A DNA stretch of 64,000 nucleotides from Fragum whitleyi (GCA_948146395.1 OX411549.1:29883272-29947271); one strand, 5' to 3'; shown: positions 1 to 11,529, counted from the first letter of the stretch. Numbers and translations: made by a program. Notes: generated by a model from the sequence alone, not told the origin.

Positions 1-190
1 GAGCCTGAGTCTGAGAAAAGTTTTATAACCTTTGGCCCTGATTTGCATATCATATGAGAAATCAAAGTCCTTCCTTATACAAAATAAAGATGTTTACAGT
101 AGGTCTAAATACAGTGTTCTCTACTTACATATATGTATATATTGCTGTAAGTGATGTGAATCTCATGGTTCCATTATGACCTGCTCTTAA

Positions 191-347
191 GGTAGTGGAC
201 CCGTAATAGTTCCGCAAAGCTTCGAAAGTAATGAACTTTTACAGTGTTAACCGAGGTTTCCTTATGATTTTCAAAAGGAAACCTCGGTCAACACTGTGAC
301 AGTTAATGCGTGCCGAAATGTTGCGGAACTATTACGGGTCCACTGAC
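191..347. mobile_element. 157-bp TTAA-flanked long-TIR MITE, copy 1
   Basis: GGTAGTGGACCCGTAATAGT at the left mirrors ACTATTACGGGTCCACTGAC at the right. The inner arm AACCGAGGTTTCCT pairs with AGGAAACCTCGGT, so nearly the whole element folds back. It is flanked by TTAA on both sides (187-190, 348-351). Other copies are at 9721, 28935 and 48235. Confidence 0.85.
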
Positions 348-636
348 TTAAGACGAAAACATTAGGAAATCGTTTATGAAATGTACTCTCGCACAAAGTG
401 GGTTACGTTCACAAACATTTTCGTATCCTCAACACGGAGATGATCTCGGTAAATTATTACCACTTATTAAAATGTTAGTTGCGCTTTAATTTTTTTTTTT
501 CGGTTAGAAAACTTTTTTTTCTTAATTGTTGTTTGTAAAATACATTCGCATTTGATTTAGAAATTTGGGTTGTCAATCTAATGCAGTAAAATGTGTTATT
601 TCGTATATAATTGATTTTATTGGATATTGTCTTCAG

Positions 637-738
637 ATACAAACACGAAAAAGATGTTGCTGAAAACAGTTTATCTCACACCAAAAAAGAACTTGAAATA
701 GCGAGGAAGGAAAGCCACATTCCACGAAGTCCAATAGG
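637..738 (+). CDS. SPATA18: SPATA18/Mieap-like gene, coiled-coil exon A (first in window)
   Basis: This is the first visible exon of a gene that starts left of the window. It opens after a TTCAG acceptor and ends at GG|GTAAAT. The reading frame (YKHEKDVAENSL...) is charged and rich in K/E, with heptad-like spacing, as expected for the central coiled coil of Mieap. It needs two bases from the upstream exon and leaves two bases (GG), which fit exon B exactly. In vertebrates Mieap is a p53-inducible protein that acts at mitochondria in quality control. The family assignment rests on the C-terminal exon at 31.9 kb; this exon alone would only say 'coiled coil'. Confidence 0.72.
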
Positions 739-1264
739 GTAAATTTATCACAGATGTCTTTGACTTTTATGCACGCTTTAAAACACTTAACCCTTGTCAT
801 GCTGAATAAAAAACTTAGTAAAAATTGCATGAAAAATCAAAATGCTGAAAGCGTTGGATTCACTCATTGTTAGTTGGGAATATATTTTGAAAATATAAGC
901 CATTGACTTTTCTAGCTTTTTTACTAATACTAGAGGGTGTATACTAAGATCAGACTGCACTTATGTGTAGGCTGATCTTTGTCTTCACCTGCTGCTAAAG
1001 CAGGAATAAATCGGGTTCAGCATGCCAAGGGTTAATATCCGATTATGAATGTCCTGTTTAATTTTTTTGAGTCAAATAAATGAACAATATTTGGGACCTA
1101 TAAACTAAATTTTCTGAAGTTTTTCCCACATTAACCAAAGGAGTTTAGGGCTAAGGTCAGATAGCAAATGCGTGCCTGTCGATCTTTTCTTTACTGTATT
1201 TCAATGCTTTTTGTACGGCAGGAATATGCTTTTAGGAAAAGGGTTAAATGGGAGCAGTTACAAA

Positions 1265-1502
1265 TGAGCCTTTGCGTCACATTTCCAACCATTTCAAACG
1301 CGCACAAAGCAAAGACAATGGTCAGCCTGTGCATCTGCAAAGTCTGACCAGTCTTCACCGTGTACTTTGTGGATAGATAAGGTGTCAAAGTGCATTGGGA
1401 CTGTTAGCTTATCGTGTAAATGCACCTTGAAGATGTCCAAGCAGTTCAATGTGTCTTCTTCACGCAAATGACAAATTGTTGAAAATGTCACTCACAGGCT
1501 CA
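1265..1502. mobile_element. GAGCCTGTGCGTGACATTTCCAA-type TIR repeat, copy 1
   Basis: Left GAGCCTTTGCGTCACATTTC, right GAAAATGTCACTCACAGGCTC. The inside carries GTCAGCCTGTGCATCTGCAA. Similar units occur at 9167, 12234, 41784 and 51955, all roughly 110-450 bp. Confidence 0.65.
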
Positions 1503-1680
1503 AATGATGATCGCTATTGATGTGATTCTACAAATAAAGAAACCCTCTGCAATTTCGAAAAACAAAAACAGTATGGATCTAGTTAAAATATTCCTGGTTC
1601 AAAACACCGCTGAATGATTATTAGAACGATACTTTGTAAGGACTGACCTGTTTAAAGGAAAGTTCGATTTAAAGAAAACG

Positions 1681-1763
1681 TATCGAGGGGTCAGCGCAAT
1701 ACTATTGTAAGTGCCTATAAATGTATAGGCGCTTACAATAGTATTGCACTGACCCCTCGGTAT
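1681..1763. repeat. Near-perfect 80-bp hairpin element, copy 1
   Basis: TATCGAGGGGTCAGCGCAAT...TATTGCACTGACCCCTCGGTA, meeting at CCTATAAATGTATAGG. Two arms of about 36 bp and almost no loop. Related in plan and centre (CTATAAA) to the copies at 33779 and 55417. Confidence 0.75.
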
Positions 1764-1959
1764 GCACGTAGACGCATTTGAAGTTAATATTGATAAATTT
1801 TATTTATTTATAGAAGGTAACTCACTAAGTTGACATCATTATACATGCATTAGACATAAATAATGAAACACTTATTTACAATGAGGCTTTGAGTCATTCA
1901 AAGTTTAAAATTTCAAAATGTCTGAAAATATTGCCGAATGCTTACAAAATTGAACTTTA

Positions 1960-2760
1960 AAATACCCGATTTCCTATGTCGGTCATTAAAAGGGATTCTA
2001 AAACGTAGATTTGACGTCATGAAGCCATCAAGGGACCGGTTCCTTTTATAGGAACCAAATTCAGTAATTGTCTGGTTTTTTTTTCGAAAATAACTAATTC
2101 CGAAATCACAAATTGCTTCGTGAAAAGATACATGGGACTGGGCTCTAATTAATATGAAGATATATGTGTCAGAAATGTAATAATTTTAACGTGTTAAATG
2201 TTTATGCCTTCCATGTTGCAGCTTTCGACAACAGTTACTGAAAACATTGACTTTTTTTCTCGAAAATTTGTGCGTTTGCCTTTCCTGAAATTTAGATATG
2301 TCGCGGCCCAACCATTCCGCTGAAGATTTTTTCAAAATAAAAATCATTGATCTTTGGGTTATATATTTTGTAAAATTTGATTCTGGGAAGATATCGCCAA
2401 TCAAAGAAAATTTCAAAGTTGCCTTTTTGAATGGATAAAAGATGAAGTGAATTTTACTTGTCTTAAAATCATTTTCAGATTTAATTCTTCTATAGTTTAT
2501 ATTTTACAATAAATAAACTTAATAATTAAATATCAATTATTTAAGAATATCTTAATGCACGAAGATCGGTGTCAAATAAGCTTAGTAACGATGGTTCTTG
2601 TAGGACGTCGAATTCGACGAAAAATGTTGCAACAATTCCATAAAAATCGAATTGAACGAAAAATCTAACCCGGTGACATAACACATTTAATTGACAAATG
2701 TAAAGCGTATTTATTTCGCTACAACGTAAAGAAAAATCAGCAAAGGTCACCGGACAAAAT
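1960..2760. mobile_element. Decayed relative of the 1.23-kb fold-back element
   Basis: Shares GATTTGACGTCATGAAGCCA, GAAATTTAGATATGTCGCGG, TTCTCGAAAATTTGTGCG and GGTCACCGGACAAAATTTTG with 46073-47302. Ends are not clear. It fills most of the intron between exons A and B. Confidence 0.5.
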
Positions 2761-3097
2761 TTTGAGAATTTTTTATCTATTTATTTACTCACAAGTGAAA
2801 TTTTATGGATGCGTGAAATAGATAGCGTTTTAGGCCGGTTATTGTGTTTGAATGTGCACAGAAATAAAACGACTAGCTCGGACATTCTTGGACATTTTAT
2901 TTATGATTTTTTTTATCGTAAAAATCTGCCCATCAATTCAGCAAATAAAAATCATAACAAACTATTGAAAATATTCCTGTAATATCCTTTAAGCAACTGA
3001 ATATAAGAACGATAGAAATTTTTGACATAAAGATTAAACTTTGTGGTTTAAAGAAATCCTTTGAAACTTGGCTAATTTAGTTATAAAATATCTGTAG

Positions 3098-3196
3098 GTC
3101 AAGTTCAGATGAATGGGTGACCAAGTTTAAAACTGCTGAAGCTGAATTGAAGAAAGAGAGGGAACAAAAATCAAATTACGAAAGAGATTTGAGCAA
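3098..3196 (+). CDS. SPATA18: SPATA18/Mieap-like gene, coiled-coil exon B
   Basis: Acceptor CTGTAG and donor AA|GTAAGT bound a 99-bp exon. With the GG carried from exon A it reads SSSDEWVTKFKTAEAELKKE and continues as charged coiled coil. It leaves two bases that fit exon C. The unbroken phase across exons A to D is the main reason for accepting these short exons. Confidence 0.75.
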
Positions 3197-3814
3197 GTAA
3201 GTTCATTACCTACATGGACAATAAATCTATAACAATAATGCAAGTAAATTGTCTTAAGGTTTAAGAATATGACATTTTGGCCTTTTCGGATTACTTAAAG
3301 TTTGCTATTAGAAGACTGGTTGATGATATGTATTTCAATTATCTATGATTATATTAGAAAATGTAAATTTAGTCTTCGGTGGCAATTTTATGGAATTTTC
3401 AGGAAAACTTGCTTCGGTGTGAATTGTAAAACGTGAACTCCTAATACCTACATAGCTTTATGTCCTAATTATATGATTAAAAGTGTCCGACATTAACCTC
3501 GTTTGTACTCGCAAGATCTTTGATGACATGGAGGCATGGTTAGCAAATGGCACTTTCGAAATGCCTGAAGCGTCATTGAACTAGTATTCCATTTTATCAT
3601 CTTTTGACTTTTCTATCATTAAACCCTTGAAAAAAACAGAAATGCTTTTTGGGATTTCCAGTATTCACCTTAGAATTGTGAAATATTTATATCGATACTT
3701 TGATACAGTTGGTTAATATTTCTGGGCAAAATTGATCTACCCGATTTGTTTCATTGAACTATAACATTTGTAGGTTTTGTTTTAAGAATCTCATTTCCTT
3801 ACTTTGTTCACTAG

Positions 3815-3898
3815 GCTTACAAACGAAAATGCACAGCTTAAAACAGATAAAGACGATGTGTTCCAAAAGTTACAAAGTTTTCAAACACAGATTGAAGA
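3815..3898 (+). CDS. SPATA18: SPATA18/Mieap-like gene, coiled-coil exon C
   Basis: An 84-bp exon between acceptor TTCACTAG and donor GA|GTAAGA. It encodes LTNENAQLKTDKDDVFQKL and on, a typical coiled coil with leucines and glutamines in heptad spacing. It carries two bases in and two out, the same phase as its neighbours. Confidence 0.75.
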
Positions 3899-4029
3899 GT
3901 AAGATATGTATCATATAACATTTAGATGCTTAGATGTGTTTTCTAAATCATGAACAACGCAACATTATATGGTGGAACGTTAACTTACTGCTTTAACCTT
4001 TTATAGAATAACTTAATGGATATTATGAT

Positions 4030-4470
4030 TTAAAAATTTATAGTTAAGAAATTCGGGAAATTTATAAGATGAATGATATTGGAATGAAATTGAATGAGTG
4101 TATGGAGCGAGTTTTGGGTGAAATTAAAGGCAGATAATCCAATATCACTTATTTTGTTCAAGATGAACAAAATTAGAGATATTAATTACTTCCCTTTAAT
4201 AAAATATGCAAACAGGTTCAATGAATAGCTTTCTTTGTCTTCGAGTATGCATAAAACGCTTAAAAAACTCAAATATGTCAGTGAAATCGTGGATCTTTTC
4301 TACCGATTTTAATCTGGACTGTAGATGTTGATGATCTTGTCCTTTTTAGTAATTTTGGAGCGTTATTGAATGGTCTAAGTGAGTATTTCGAAAGAATGAA
4401 TGGTGCGCCGATTGAGTGGTTAAGATGGTTTTGATCGGAATGAGGGTCAATTTCAATAACAAGAAGTTAC
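4030..4470. mobile_element. Diverged copy of the TA-flanked MITE in the intron before exon D
   Basis: Inverted orientation: central TTTTGTTCAAGATGAACAAA, then TTTTTAGTAATTTTGGAGCG and GAATGAGGGTCAATTTCAAT, the complement of the family's left half. A second fragment of the same half (TTTTTAGTTATTTTGGAGCA) lies at about 4880-4995. Confidence 0.6.
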
Positions 4471-4630
4471 TTACTGTATCGGACAGAATAAATTTTTGCA
4501 TTCACAAAACAAATATTTTGTTCAAGAGTTAGAGTTTATGATACCGACAGCATAAAGTCTGTTTTTTGTTTTTGTTTTTTCATCTACTTTTGCCTTGTCA
4601 ATAGCACATAACGAATGTATATTTCTCTAG

Positions 4631-4750
4631 CTTGAAGAAAAATTTGGAGAACGAAGAACGAAGTCATAAACTGGAAGTTGAACGAATCCAAAAAGATTTG
4701 AATAATAAGATTGCAGAAAAAGAGGCCACAAATGACCAGCTACTTACAAG
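4631..4750 (+). CDS. SPATA18: SPATA18/Mieap-like gene, coiled-coil exon D
   Basis: A 120-bp exon between TTTCTCTAG and AG|GTATAG. It continues the coiled coil (LKKNLENEERSHKLEVERI...) without a proline. The phase in and out matches exons C and E. The intron before it holds a degraded copy of the roughly 440-bp TA-flanked MITE. Confidence 0.75.
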
Positions 4751-5153
4751 GTATAGAAAACATGATGGATAACTTTCTTTGTCTTTACAAACCAATCATA
4801 CACTAACAAAATTAGATTATATAAAAAAATCGAATTTTATCTACCGATTTTTGCTTTGAATGAAGTTGTTGATCGCATCATTTTTAGTTATTTTGGAGCA
4901 TTTTTTATTGGTTTGAGTGGGTGATTGGAACGAATTAATGGAGCGCTGTGTGAGTGGTTTAGAATGGTTTTGATCGGAATGAGCGTCAATATCACGATTT
5001 ATTACATTCCTGGCAGTGAATTCTGGGGATTTCACAGAGCAATAAATTTTGATATCGTCACTAGTGACGATTACAGATGTCAGTTCCACTGGAGGAGCTA
5101 CTTTTTTTTCAAGCAACTTTCCTCCGACTCAGACTACTGAGATATTACATTAA

Positions 5154-5375
5154 CCCTTTGCTGTTTAATTCCTGCTTTTTACGTGCCTGAGATTTTATGA
5201 TTGAGAAAACATTGTGAAAAAAGAAGAAATTGCTTCTGACAAGCAATTTCTTCTTTTTCCACACTATTTTCTACCCTACTGAATGGATATTTTTCAAATT
5301 AAATCCACTTTAAATTTTCGTCTGCAAAACCTTTGAATTTGGACAGGTCCAAAATTTTTTTAAAACAGGAAAGGG
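5154..5375. mobile_element. TTAA-flanked CCCTTT...AAAGGG MITE, copy 1 (piggyBac-like)
   Basis: Ends CCCTTTGCTGTTTAATTCCT and AAAACAGGAAAGGG, flanked by TTAA. A strong central hairpin (AAGAAGAAATTGCTTCTGAC / AGCAATTTCTTC). TTAA targets and CCC ends suggest mobilisation by a piggyBac-type transposase; none is encoded here. Five copies in the window. Confidence 0.83.
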
Positions 5376-5379
5376 TTAA

Positions 5380-5750
5380 AGCTCAATCAAAGATTCAGGA
5401 CATCTACAGGGATTCAAACTTACAAAGAGTCTTTTTATAGTTATGCACTTTTGATTAAATATCCAAGCGAAAATAAAATTATTAGGCTACAAAAGGGTTG
5501 TTGATTGACACCCCTCCGCCCGGATCTGCCACTGAAGCTTCTGAATCACAGATTATGAAAAAGAATCGAAATGGAAAAACTAGGGAAACAATCAATGCGA
5601 AACAATCGTAAAAAAAATATGAACGAGGGAACATCCTGAGATGGTTCAATAACAATAGGTATCCTTATCCGACTGTTTCTGTCTTTTGTGACATTTGGGA
5701 GTTTTTCGAAGGCTCAAAATCCTATGACGTTGCAGTTTTAGCGACAAACA
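5380..5750. repeat. Dispersed repeat, copy 1 (shared with 36390)
   Basis: Shares GGGATTCAAACTTACAAAGA, GGATCTGCCACTGAAGCTTC, GAAACATCCTGAGATGG-like words and TTTCGAAGGCTCAAAATCC with 36390-36765, same orientation. No ends or coding frame recognised. Confidence 0.55.
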
Positions 5751-6435
5751 CCCAATCCAGCACGAGCGTAAGTTAATTCTAAATGTTCATCTCAGGAGAT
5801 TGACTGCGTTATTCTTACAACATGCCCTCCTCGGTAGCCAGTCGATTTGAAAAGAATCCCAGTGTTCCAATGGCGAAATTGTCGTTCCGAAAAAAAAAAC
5901 AGTCTTAGATTCGCCCAAATTATTTTCGTTCCTTGTCTTGAAATAGTTTAACGTCCTAAGAATGGATTTTTTGCTTCAAAGCATCGTTATTTTTCTTCGA
6001 ATTTTTAAAGCGTTATCCAAAATGGCGACAAGAAATTATATTGAAAAGGAAATTTTCTTAATATCAATACGCAGAATTCGCAAGGGGAGGCTCAGAAAAC
6101 GACAAAATACTTAATTTTAGGAACAATACAGGGTTGTACAGAATGTAATAATTTGAAATTTCAGCTGGTCATGTCTGCTATGAAAAATATTTCACTCGAA
6201 TACGTTATTAGGCTGTTAAAAAGCTCGTCCTTCGGACTCGTTTTTTAATGCCTTATAACGAATTCTCGTGAAATATTTTTAATGTCAGCCAATTGATTAT
6301 CCTCTATGTCCTTAACTGTAACGATGATGTCTCTAACATCTCCAACATATTTAGATTGTAACATATCTGTTAAGTGCATTTTTATAATTTTCACTAGAAA
6401 ATGACGTCAAAAATAAATTATATTGTTTTGGTTAA

Positions 6436-6656
6436 CCCTTTGTTGTTTAATTCCTGCTTTTTACTTGCCTGTGATTTTATGATTGAGTTAACACTGTGAA
6501 AAAAGAAGAAATTGCTTCTGACAAGCAATTTCTTCTTTTTCCACACTATTTTCTACCCTACTGAATGGTTATTTTTAAAATTAAATCCACTTTAAATTTT
6601 CATCTGCAAAACCTTCGAGTTTGGACAGGTCCAAAATTTTGTAAAACAGGAAAGGG
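6436..6656. mobile_element. TTAA-flanked CCCTTT MITE, copy 2
   Basis: Near-identical to copy 1 (same orientation, same hairpin, TTAA flanks). It ends 32 bp before exon E of the SPATA18-like gene, so the branch-point region may lie at its edge. Confidence 0.85.
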
Positions 6657-6688
6657 TTAAGATGTTTTACCTAAGTGTTTTATTGCAG

Positions 6689-6896
6689 ATTAAGTGCCGC
6701 CACAGCCGCCCAGGTGTTAGATGGTAACCCTAACGTATCTGATCTGAGCGATCCCAATCGTCCACAGAAACTTGGTGAACAAATGAGCTCATTGTACGAT
6801 GATCAATGGACGGACGCAACTGAGTTCCTGGAGAAATTAGACAAATTTAATGGAGACGAGACTGCCATTGTATCTACACTGTTTGAATTATTAAAA
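6689..6896 (+). CDS. SPATA18: SPATA18/Mieap-like gene, exon E (end of coiled coil, conserved linker)
   Basis: A 208-bp exon between TATTGCAG and AAA|GTAAGT. After the coiled coil it encodes a stretch with NRPQKLGEQ and LYDDQWTDA. This resembles the conserved block that follows the coiled coil in Mieap relatives, which is family knowledge rather than a computed match. The exon ends in phase 0, and all following exons keep phase 0. A TTAA-flanked MITE ends only 32 bp upstream of the exon. Confidence 0.78.
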
Positions 6897-7299
6897 GTAA
6901 GTTGGTTTATACACCAATCAGGTTGTTTTGAGTTTTTTGACATTTTTTTTGCCGAATTTTTCTCCTACATTTTTTCTGCTAACTTCATTATAACAGAGGA
7001 CTTTCACAATTAAACACTTTTAACATAATGTAATTAACTTAAAATTATAAAAAATGAAAATACGCTTGTGGGTGTTCTTTATTAATTGTTGTAATCTATA
7101 TTACGGAAAGTATATGCTGTGCCCGAATCTGGTATACTGCCCATTCTAAAGAATGTACCCACATTGTTGGCCCATTTTTTAGAGTAGCCAAGCAATCTTA
7201 GGAGCAGGCAGATATGTTTAACGCCTCTGTAAATCATTGAAAGCCATGAAGAATTTTGCTTGATCATACGAACATTGTAAAAAGTTATATAACCATTCT

Positions 7300-7461
7300 T
7301 ACCATTATAGCACGGTGTATTATCTATGATTTAGAGTGTAGATTGCCACTGTCATCTTTATCATAGAGTGTATTTAGTCATTGTTATCTTAATTACCAAA
7401 TTTATAAACTACTCTTATCTTTATAACAGAATGTATATAACCACTCTTATCTTTATTACAG
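7300..7461 (+). repeat. Tandem near-copies of the exon F acceptor region
   Basis: The string CTTATCTTTATTACAG plus the exon's first bases (AGTGTATATAATCATTG) recurs upstream. A copy 35 bp away (about 7412) has TATAACAGAATGTATATAACCACT. Looser copies at about 7351 (TATCATAGAGTGTATTTAGT) and about 7300 (ATTATAGCACGGTGTATTAT) follow. Each carries a pyrimidine-rich stretch and an AG, so the exon is preceded by a ladder of possible acceptors. Confidence 0.7.
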
Positions 7462-7623
7462 AGTGTATATAATCATTGTAAAGAAGCGTCAGAGAACCAG
7501 CTATCACGTATAGAAGAACATATCTTTTTACCTCCTCTTGAACACCCCGCGCCCTCAAGTCCAGAAACTAACGGGACAGACCTGTCTCCGGTCAAAAGTC
7601 CAACTTCAAAATCCATGTCAAAG
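7462..7623 (+). CDS. SPATA18: SPATA18/Mieap-like gene, exon F
   Basis: A 54-codon phase-0 exon between TTATTACAG and AAG|GTAAAT. It begins SVYNHCKEASENQLSRIEEH and passes into a Ser/Pro-rich linker (SSPETNG, SPVKSPTSKS) that is probably disordered and a plausible phosphorylation region. The acceptor side is unusual: near-copies of the acceptor plus the exon's first bases repeat several times in the preceding intron (see the repeat at 7300-7461). Confidence 0.77.
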
Positions 7624-7705
7624 GTAAATAGAGATATATAAATAAAAGGGGACATAATAACGAAAAAAATACAATTTATCCACCATTCATTTCGAGACAT
7701 GAGCG

Positions 7706-7755
7706 CAAGACTGTACTGAGTGTATATACATTGTATATACACTTAGTACAGTCTA
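7706..7755. repeat. Hairpin AAGACTGTACT...AGTACAGTCT
   Basis: AGACTGTACTGAGTGTATATAC and GTATATACACTTAGTACAGTCT-type arms with a 3-base loop, about 85 bp after exon F. Intron sequence. Confidence 0.7.
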
Positions 7756-8241
7756 GCACTAAACCCTCGATTAATTTACTATGTTAATTTATTTTATTTT
7801 ATTAAAGGGGATAAGTGTTATGATTATAAAGGATAGGGGTACTTAGGTCATTGTACATGCATTTGTGTTGGAAAACGAGTTTGTTGTGTGATTACAGATA
7901 GTTGTTTGCTGGGTTGATTTCATATGAAAGGATTCAATACCGCAACTCTACCTTTTGATGAATTTTGTCATACATTTATTTTGAGTTTCGACATGATATT
8001 ACAAACATAGCAGCTTAAAAGTAAGGAATTGTATTTGATATTGGTAGACAAAAAATAGATTCTGCAAAACTCATATCAAACTATGTGATAATGTTATGAT
8101 TGCGTTATGATGTGTTCAATCAGTATGTTTTGAAATTGATATGTTTCGCAATTTTTCTAGTTGATTCGTGGTCAAAAAAGCTGTATGATTTGGTAGAACT
8201 AGTTTGATCCATGTTGGTGTTATATAATTAATTTTTCGTAG

Positions 8242-8280
8242 ATACCGAGATACGCATCTCTGTCATCACGTGGTGTGAAG
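8242..8280 (+). CDS. SPATA18: SPATA18/Mieap-like gene, 39-bp micro-exon G
   Basis: A 13-codon phase-0 micro-exon between TTTTTCGTAG and AAG|GTACAG, encoding IPRYASLSSRGVK. It belongs to the basic, Ser-rich linker before the C-terminal domain. A cassette this small is likely to be skipped or included alternatively; nothing in the sequence proves either. Confidence 0.6.
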
Positions 8281-9058
8281 GTACAGTATCTAGATTTGGA
8301 TTGATTTAGAATTTGTACAGGAGCTTTTATCATTATCATTATGCTTTTATAGTGTTATCTCGCTATTACGATACCTTTACATATGTATACTTAACAAAGC
8401 CACTCAAAGTAAGTTTGACATAAGAATCCGAATACTCCGAAATACTTGTTAGTGGTTACACATACCGAGTTTCGCAGTTTTCGTGCTAGAATGTCGTAAT
8501 AACGAGATTTCACTCTCATTCTACCTAAAATAGTCACCAAAGATACATGTACACAGAACGATTTCTGAGCAATGCTTGTTACTCTAGCATTTTACTGGCG
8601 TATAGATTATGTGATATGGTATTGAGATTATTGATTTCGTTTATGATCATTTCATGTGTAAAAGATATTAAACAAAAAGTTAACTACACATAAAAACAGA
8701 GGTCTCATTCCGAATGTTTCCGATAATTCAAGTTTGTAAGCCTATGTTTTAAAAATAAAAAAGTAGAAAGCAAGTAGCCTTTTTTTTATTTGTAATGGCT
8801 TCGGTAAATAACATAATTTGAAATTCTAAAAAATCAGTAAGAAAATAGAATTTATCGCTAATTTTAGAAGGCAGAATAAAGATTTAAAGAGGAAATGTTA
8901 TAATCTCATAATTTCAAATTTAGAAAAAAAGAAAATTCGTATCATGGCCTCGCACAGAAATCTTTCTGTTGTACAGTATGACTCATGATTGATTGTGAAT
9001 TAGCCCAAATGATTAAATTCTCATTATTTTGGATTTTCTTACCCTATTTTACAACTAG

Positions 9059-9127
9059 ATACCACGATTTTCCTCGCACAAAAGTCGACCCGCCCTTCCA
9101 AACCTGACCCCTGGAAAAAAGACCATC
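9059..9127 (+). CDS. SPATA18: SPATA18/Mieap-like gene, exon H
   Basis: A 23-codon phase-0 exon between CAACTAG and ATC|GTAAGT. It encodes a basic, Pro-rich linker that opens IPRF, which echoes IPRY of micro-exon G. G and H may therefore derive from an old duplication and be alternatives to each other. Confidence 0.65.
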
Positions 9128-9166
9128 GTAAGTGCCAATACATATTGTGGTGATTGTTGTACTATT

Positions 9167-9620
9167 TGAGCCTTTGCATGGTATTTCCAACAATTTAAAT
9201 TGTGCACCAAGCAAAGATTCTGGCCAGTCTGTGCATCTGCACAGTCTGACCAGAGTCTTTGCTTAGCACTGAATAGATAGATCAGGTCTAGATGTGTCTT
9301 CAGACAGACAGCTAATCTTCCTGTTGTATAGTCTGGTTAAATTGACCCGAATTTGACCTCTGTGGAAAAAATGCTTAAGAAACAATTACCGACATATTTT
9401 ATCAATTAACAAAATTTATAATACATTCAATATCGTTTGTTGTTCATTCCTATGAAAGCACGTGCAAAGCCGAGAAGGTATAATCAGATTTTTATTCATC
9501 AAAATAGCAGGGGTCAGATTCAAGTCAATAAAACCGCACTATACTATAGAACTTTCTAGGCTGCTCGATTATTCAATTCACACATGTTTCAAACTGTTGG
9601 AAATGTCACATACAGGCTCA
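9167..9620. mobile_element. GAGCCT...AGGCTC TIR repeat, copy 2
   Basis: GAGCCTTTGCATGGTATTTC at the left, GGAAATGTCACATACAGGCTC at the right, inner GCCAGTCTGTGCATCTGCAC. Longer than the others, so it has probably taken up other sequence. Confidence 0.5.
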
Positions 9621-9720
9621 TTTATATTATATACAAATAAGTGAATGAACCGGTATACGTAAAAGGACCATTTTGGAGCAAATTTAAATTTATCGTTCGA
9701 AAATGAGATTTGAAACATTA

Positions 9721-9881
9721 GGGTAGAGGACACGTAAAATAGTTCCGCAACGTTTCGGAAGCAATGAACTTTAACAGTATTAACCTTAGTTTCCATAATG
9801 ATTTCATTAGGAAACCTTTGTCAGCATTGTGAAAAATCATGAGTTCCGAAAATGTTGCGTAACTATTACGGATCCACTACC
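9721..9881. mobile_element. TTAA-type long-TIR MITE, copy 2
   Basis: Same element as at 191, with arms GGGTAGAGGACACGTAAAAT and GTAACTATTACGGATCCACT. TTAA is kept at the right flank; the left flank is TTA followed by G. More diverged than copies 1 and 3. It lies in the intron between exons H and I. Confidence 0.75.
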
Positions 9882-11529
9882 TTAAAAGAATAGCTGAGGT
9901 CGGAAAAAAGTTTTATATATAAAGGTAGTGTAAATGTTAATTATTTAGATTCATGAATTAGTCTAGGAACGAAATTTCCTGTATCAGAATGCGCATTCCG
10001 CGCACTCCGACCAGGGTCTTTACTTTTCACTATTCCAAAATGGTATCTTTGCGCGCGATTGGTCAAAAAAATCTTGTATTATAATCTTTCCTAAAACGAT
10101 TTGGAATCTTAAATTATATCTATATATGAAATACTCGTCGTAATCAACAATATACATAATGTAACACGGTATACATTTATTGGGTGTAAACAAAGCAATC
10201 GAAATACATGTCATATCAATTCTCTCTATTGATAACTTATATCATTACGTTTTAGTGGATTGAAACGAATTTATCTAACCCCCATTTCAATAAATCGATT
10301 GATTACTTCAATCTTATCTTGACCTTTTATCTCCTCGTAACATTTAATTTGATTCGAACTATTAAATGCGACCACTAGGCATTTTTAAAAGAAACATTTT
10401 TTTTTTTAAAACTCTAGGCTTTTCTGCTTAAGCAACCGTTTTGTGTATCTTTTTCTCTTGTCCCCTTTCTTTTAAGTTCTTATATCTTTACTTTGGAGAA
10501 AAGAATTATGAAAATTATCTGTTAAACAACTTTGAACAACAAAATACATACAATCAGATTTTATTTTCTTCATTTTGGATTTATATAAATTAAAGATAAC
10601 ACAGGCTTTAACGTAGAATACATGTAGTACTTTGTATGTCCCAAAACCGACCAAATTAGCTTAAACTTCCTGTTACATTGTAGAATGATTGCTGCACGTT
10701 AGTTTTGTAGTTTTTAAAAGACCCATTTACTTTTTCCTTTCACATACGCCTCTTTACTACAAAATATTTAATCTTTCGGTCAAATGCAATTTTTCATAGA
10801 TATGGGAGGCAATTCCCGACAGTTTATCGACCTTTGATCGAGTTGTTTGCCTTTTGAAATTTCCGCTAATAATATTGAAAGTATCTTGAAGATAGATTTC
10901 CTTCCAATAGAATTTTAGAATTATGTCCTTTCTGTACATGATCTATTTACACCTGCAATTTCAGTCGTGAAATAAGAATTTTGTGTGCAATGCTTTTCAT
11001 AAAAGTGGTCTCAATAGTCGAGCCTTCTTTACCTATATTCTCGAAAACATGCTATTTATCACTTTAATTAGATATGATGTGTGGCAAGACAATGTTTAAA
11101 AATGTTTCCATGTAACCTAATTAAATGTAGCAGAGAATGTTTTTTTAGTAATAATTATCTCAAAATCATTATGCGCATATTCGTTAATTGCTTACATTAT
11201 TCTAACTTCTTCGTGCCTGAATTAATGCTTTGAATATTTAAATATTGATGTGTTATACAATCTAAAGAAAATCGTATTCATTGCAATGTTTTGAAAATGA
11301 AAAAAGGCAGTAACTTTTGTGCGTGTGTGCCTAATCATAAAGCTCGAATGGTAATAACGTTTTATCATAATTAATACCTATATGAGAGATAATTGCTTAA
11401 CCATCTTTGATCTCTGATTATGAAAATGCAAAATCAAATTAAATTTAAAAAAAATATCTGATACTAAGCCAAGTTTTTTACTGTTGACAATACATTGGAG
11501 AATTCAAATATTGACTTAAGGTATCGATT

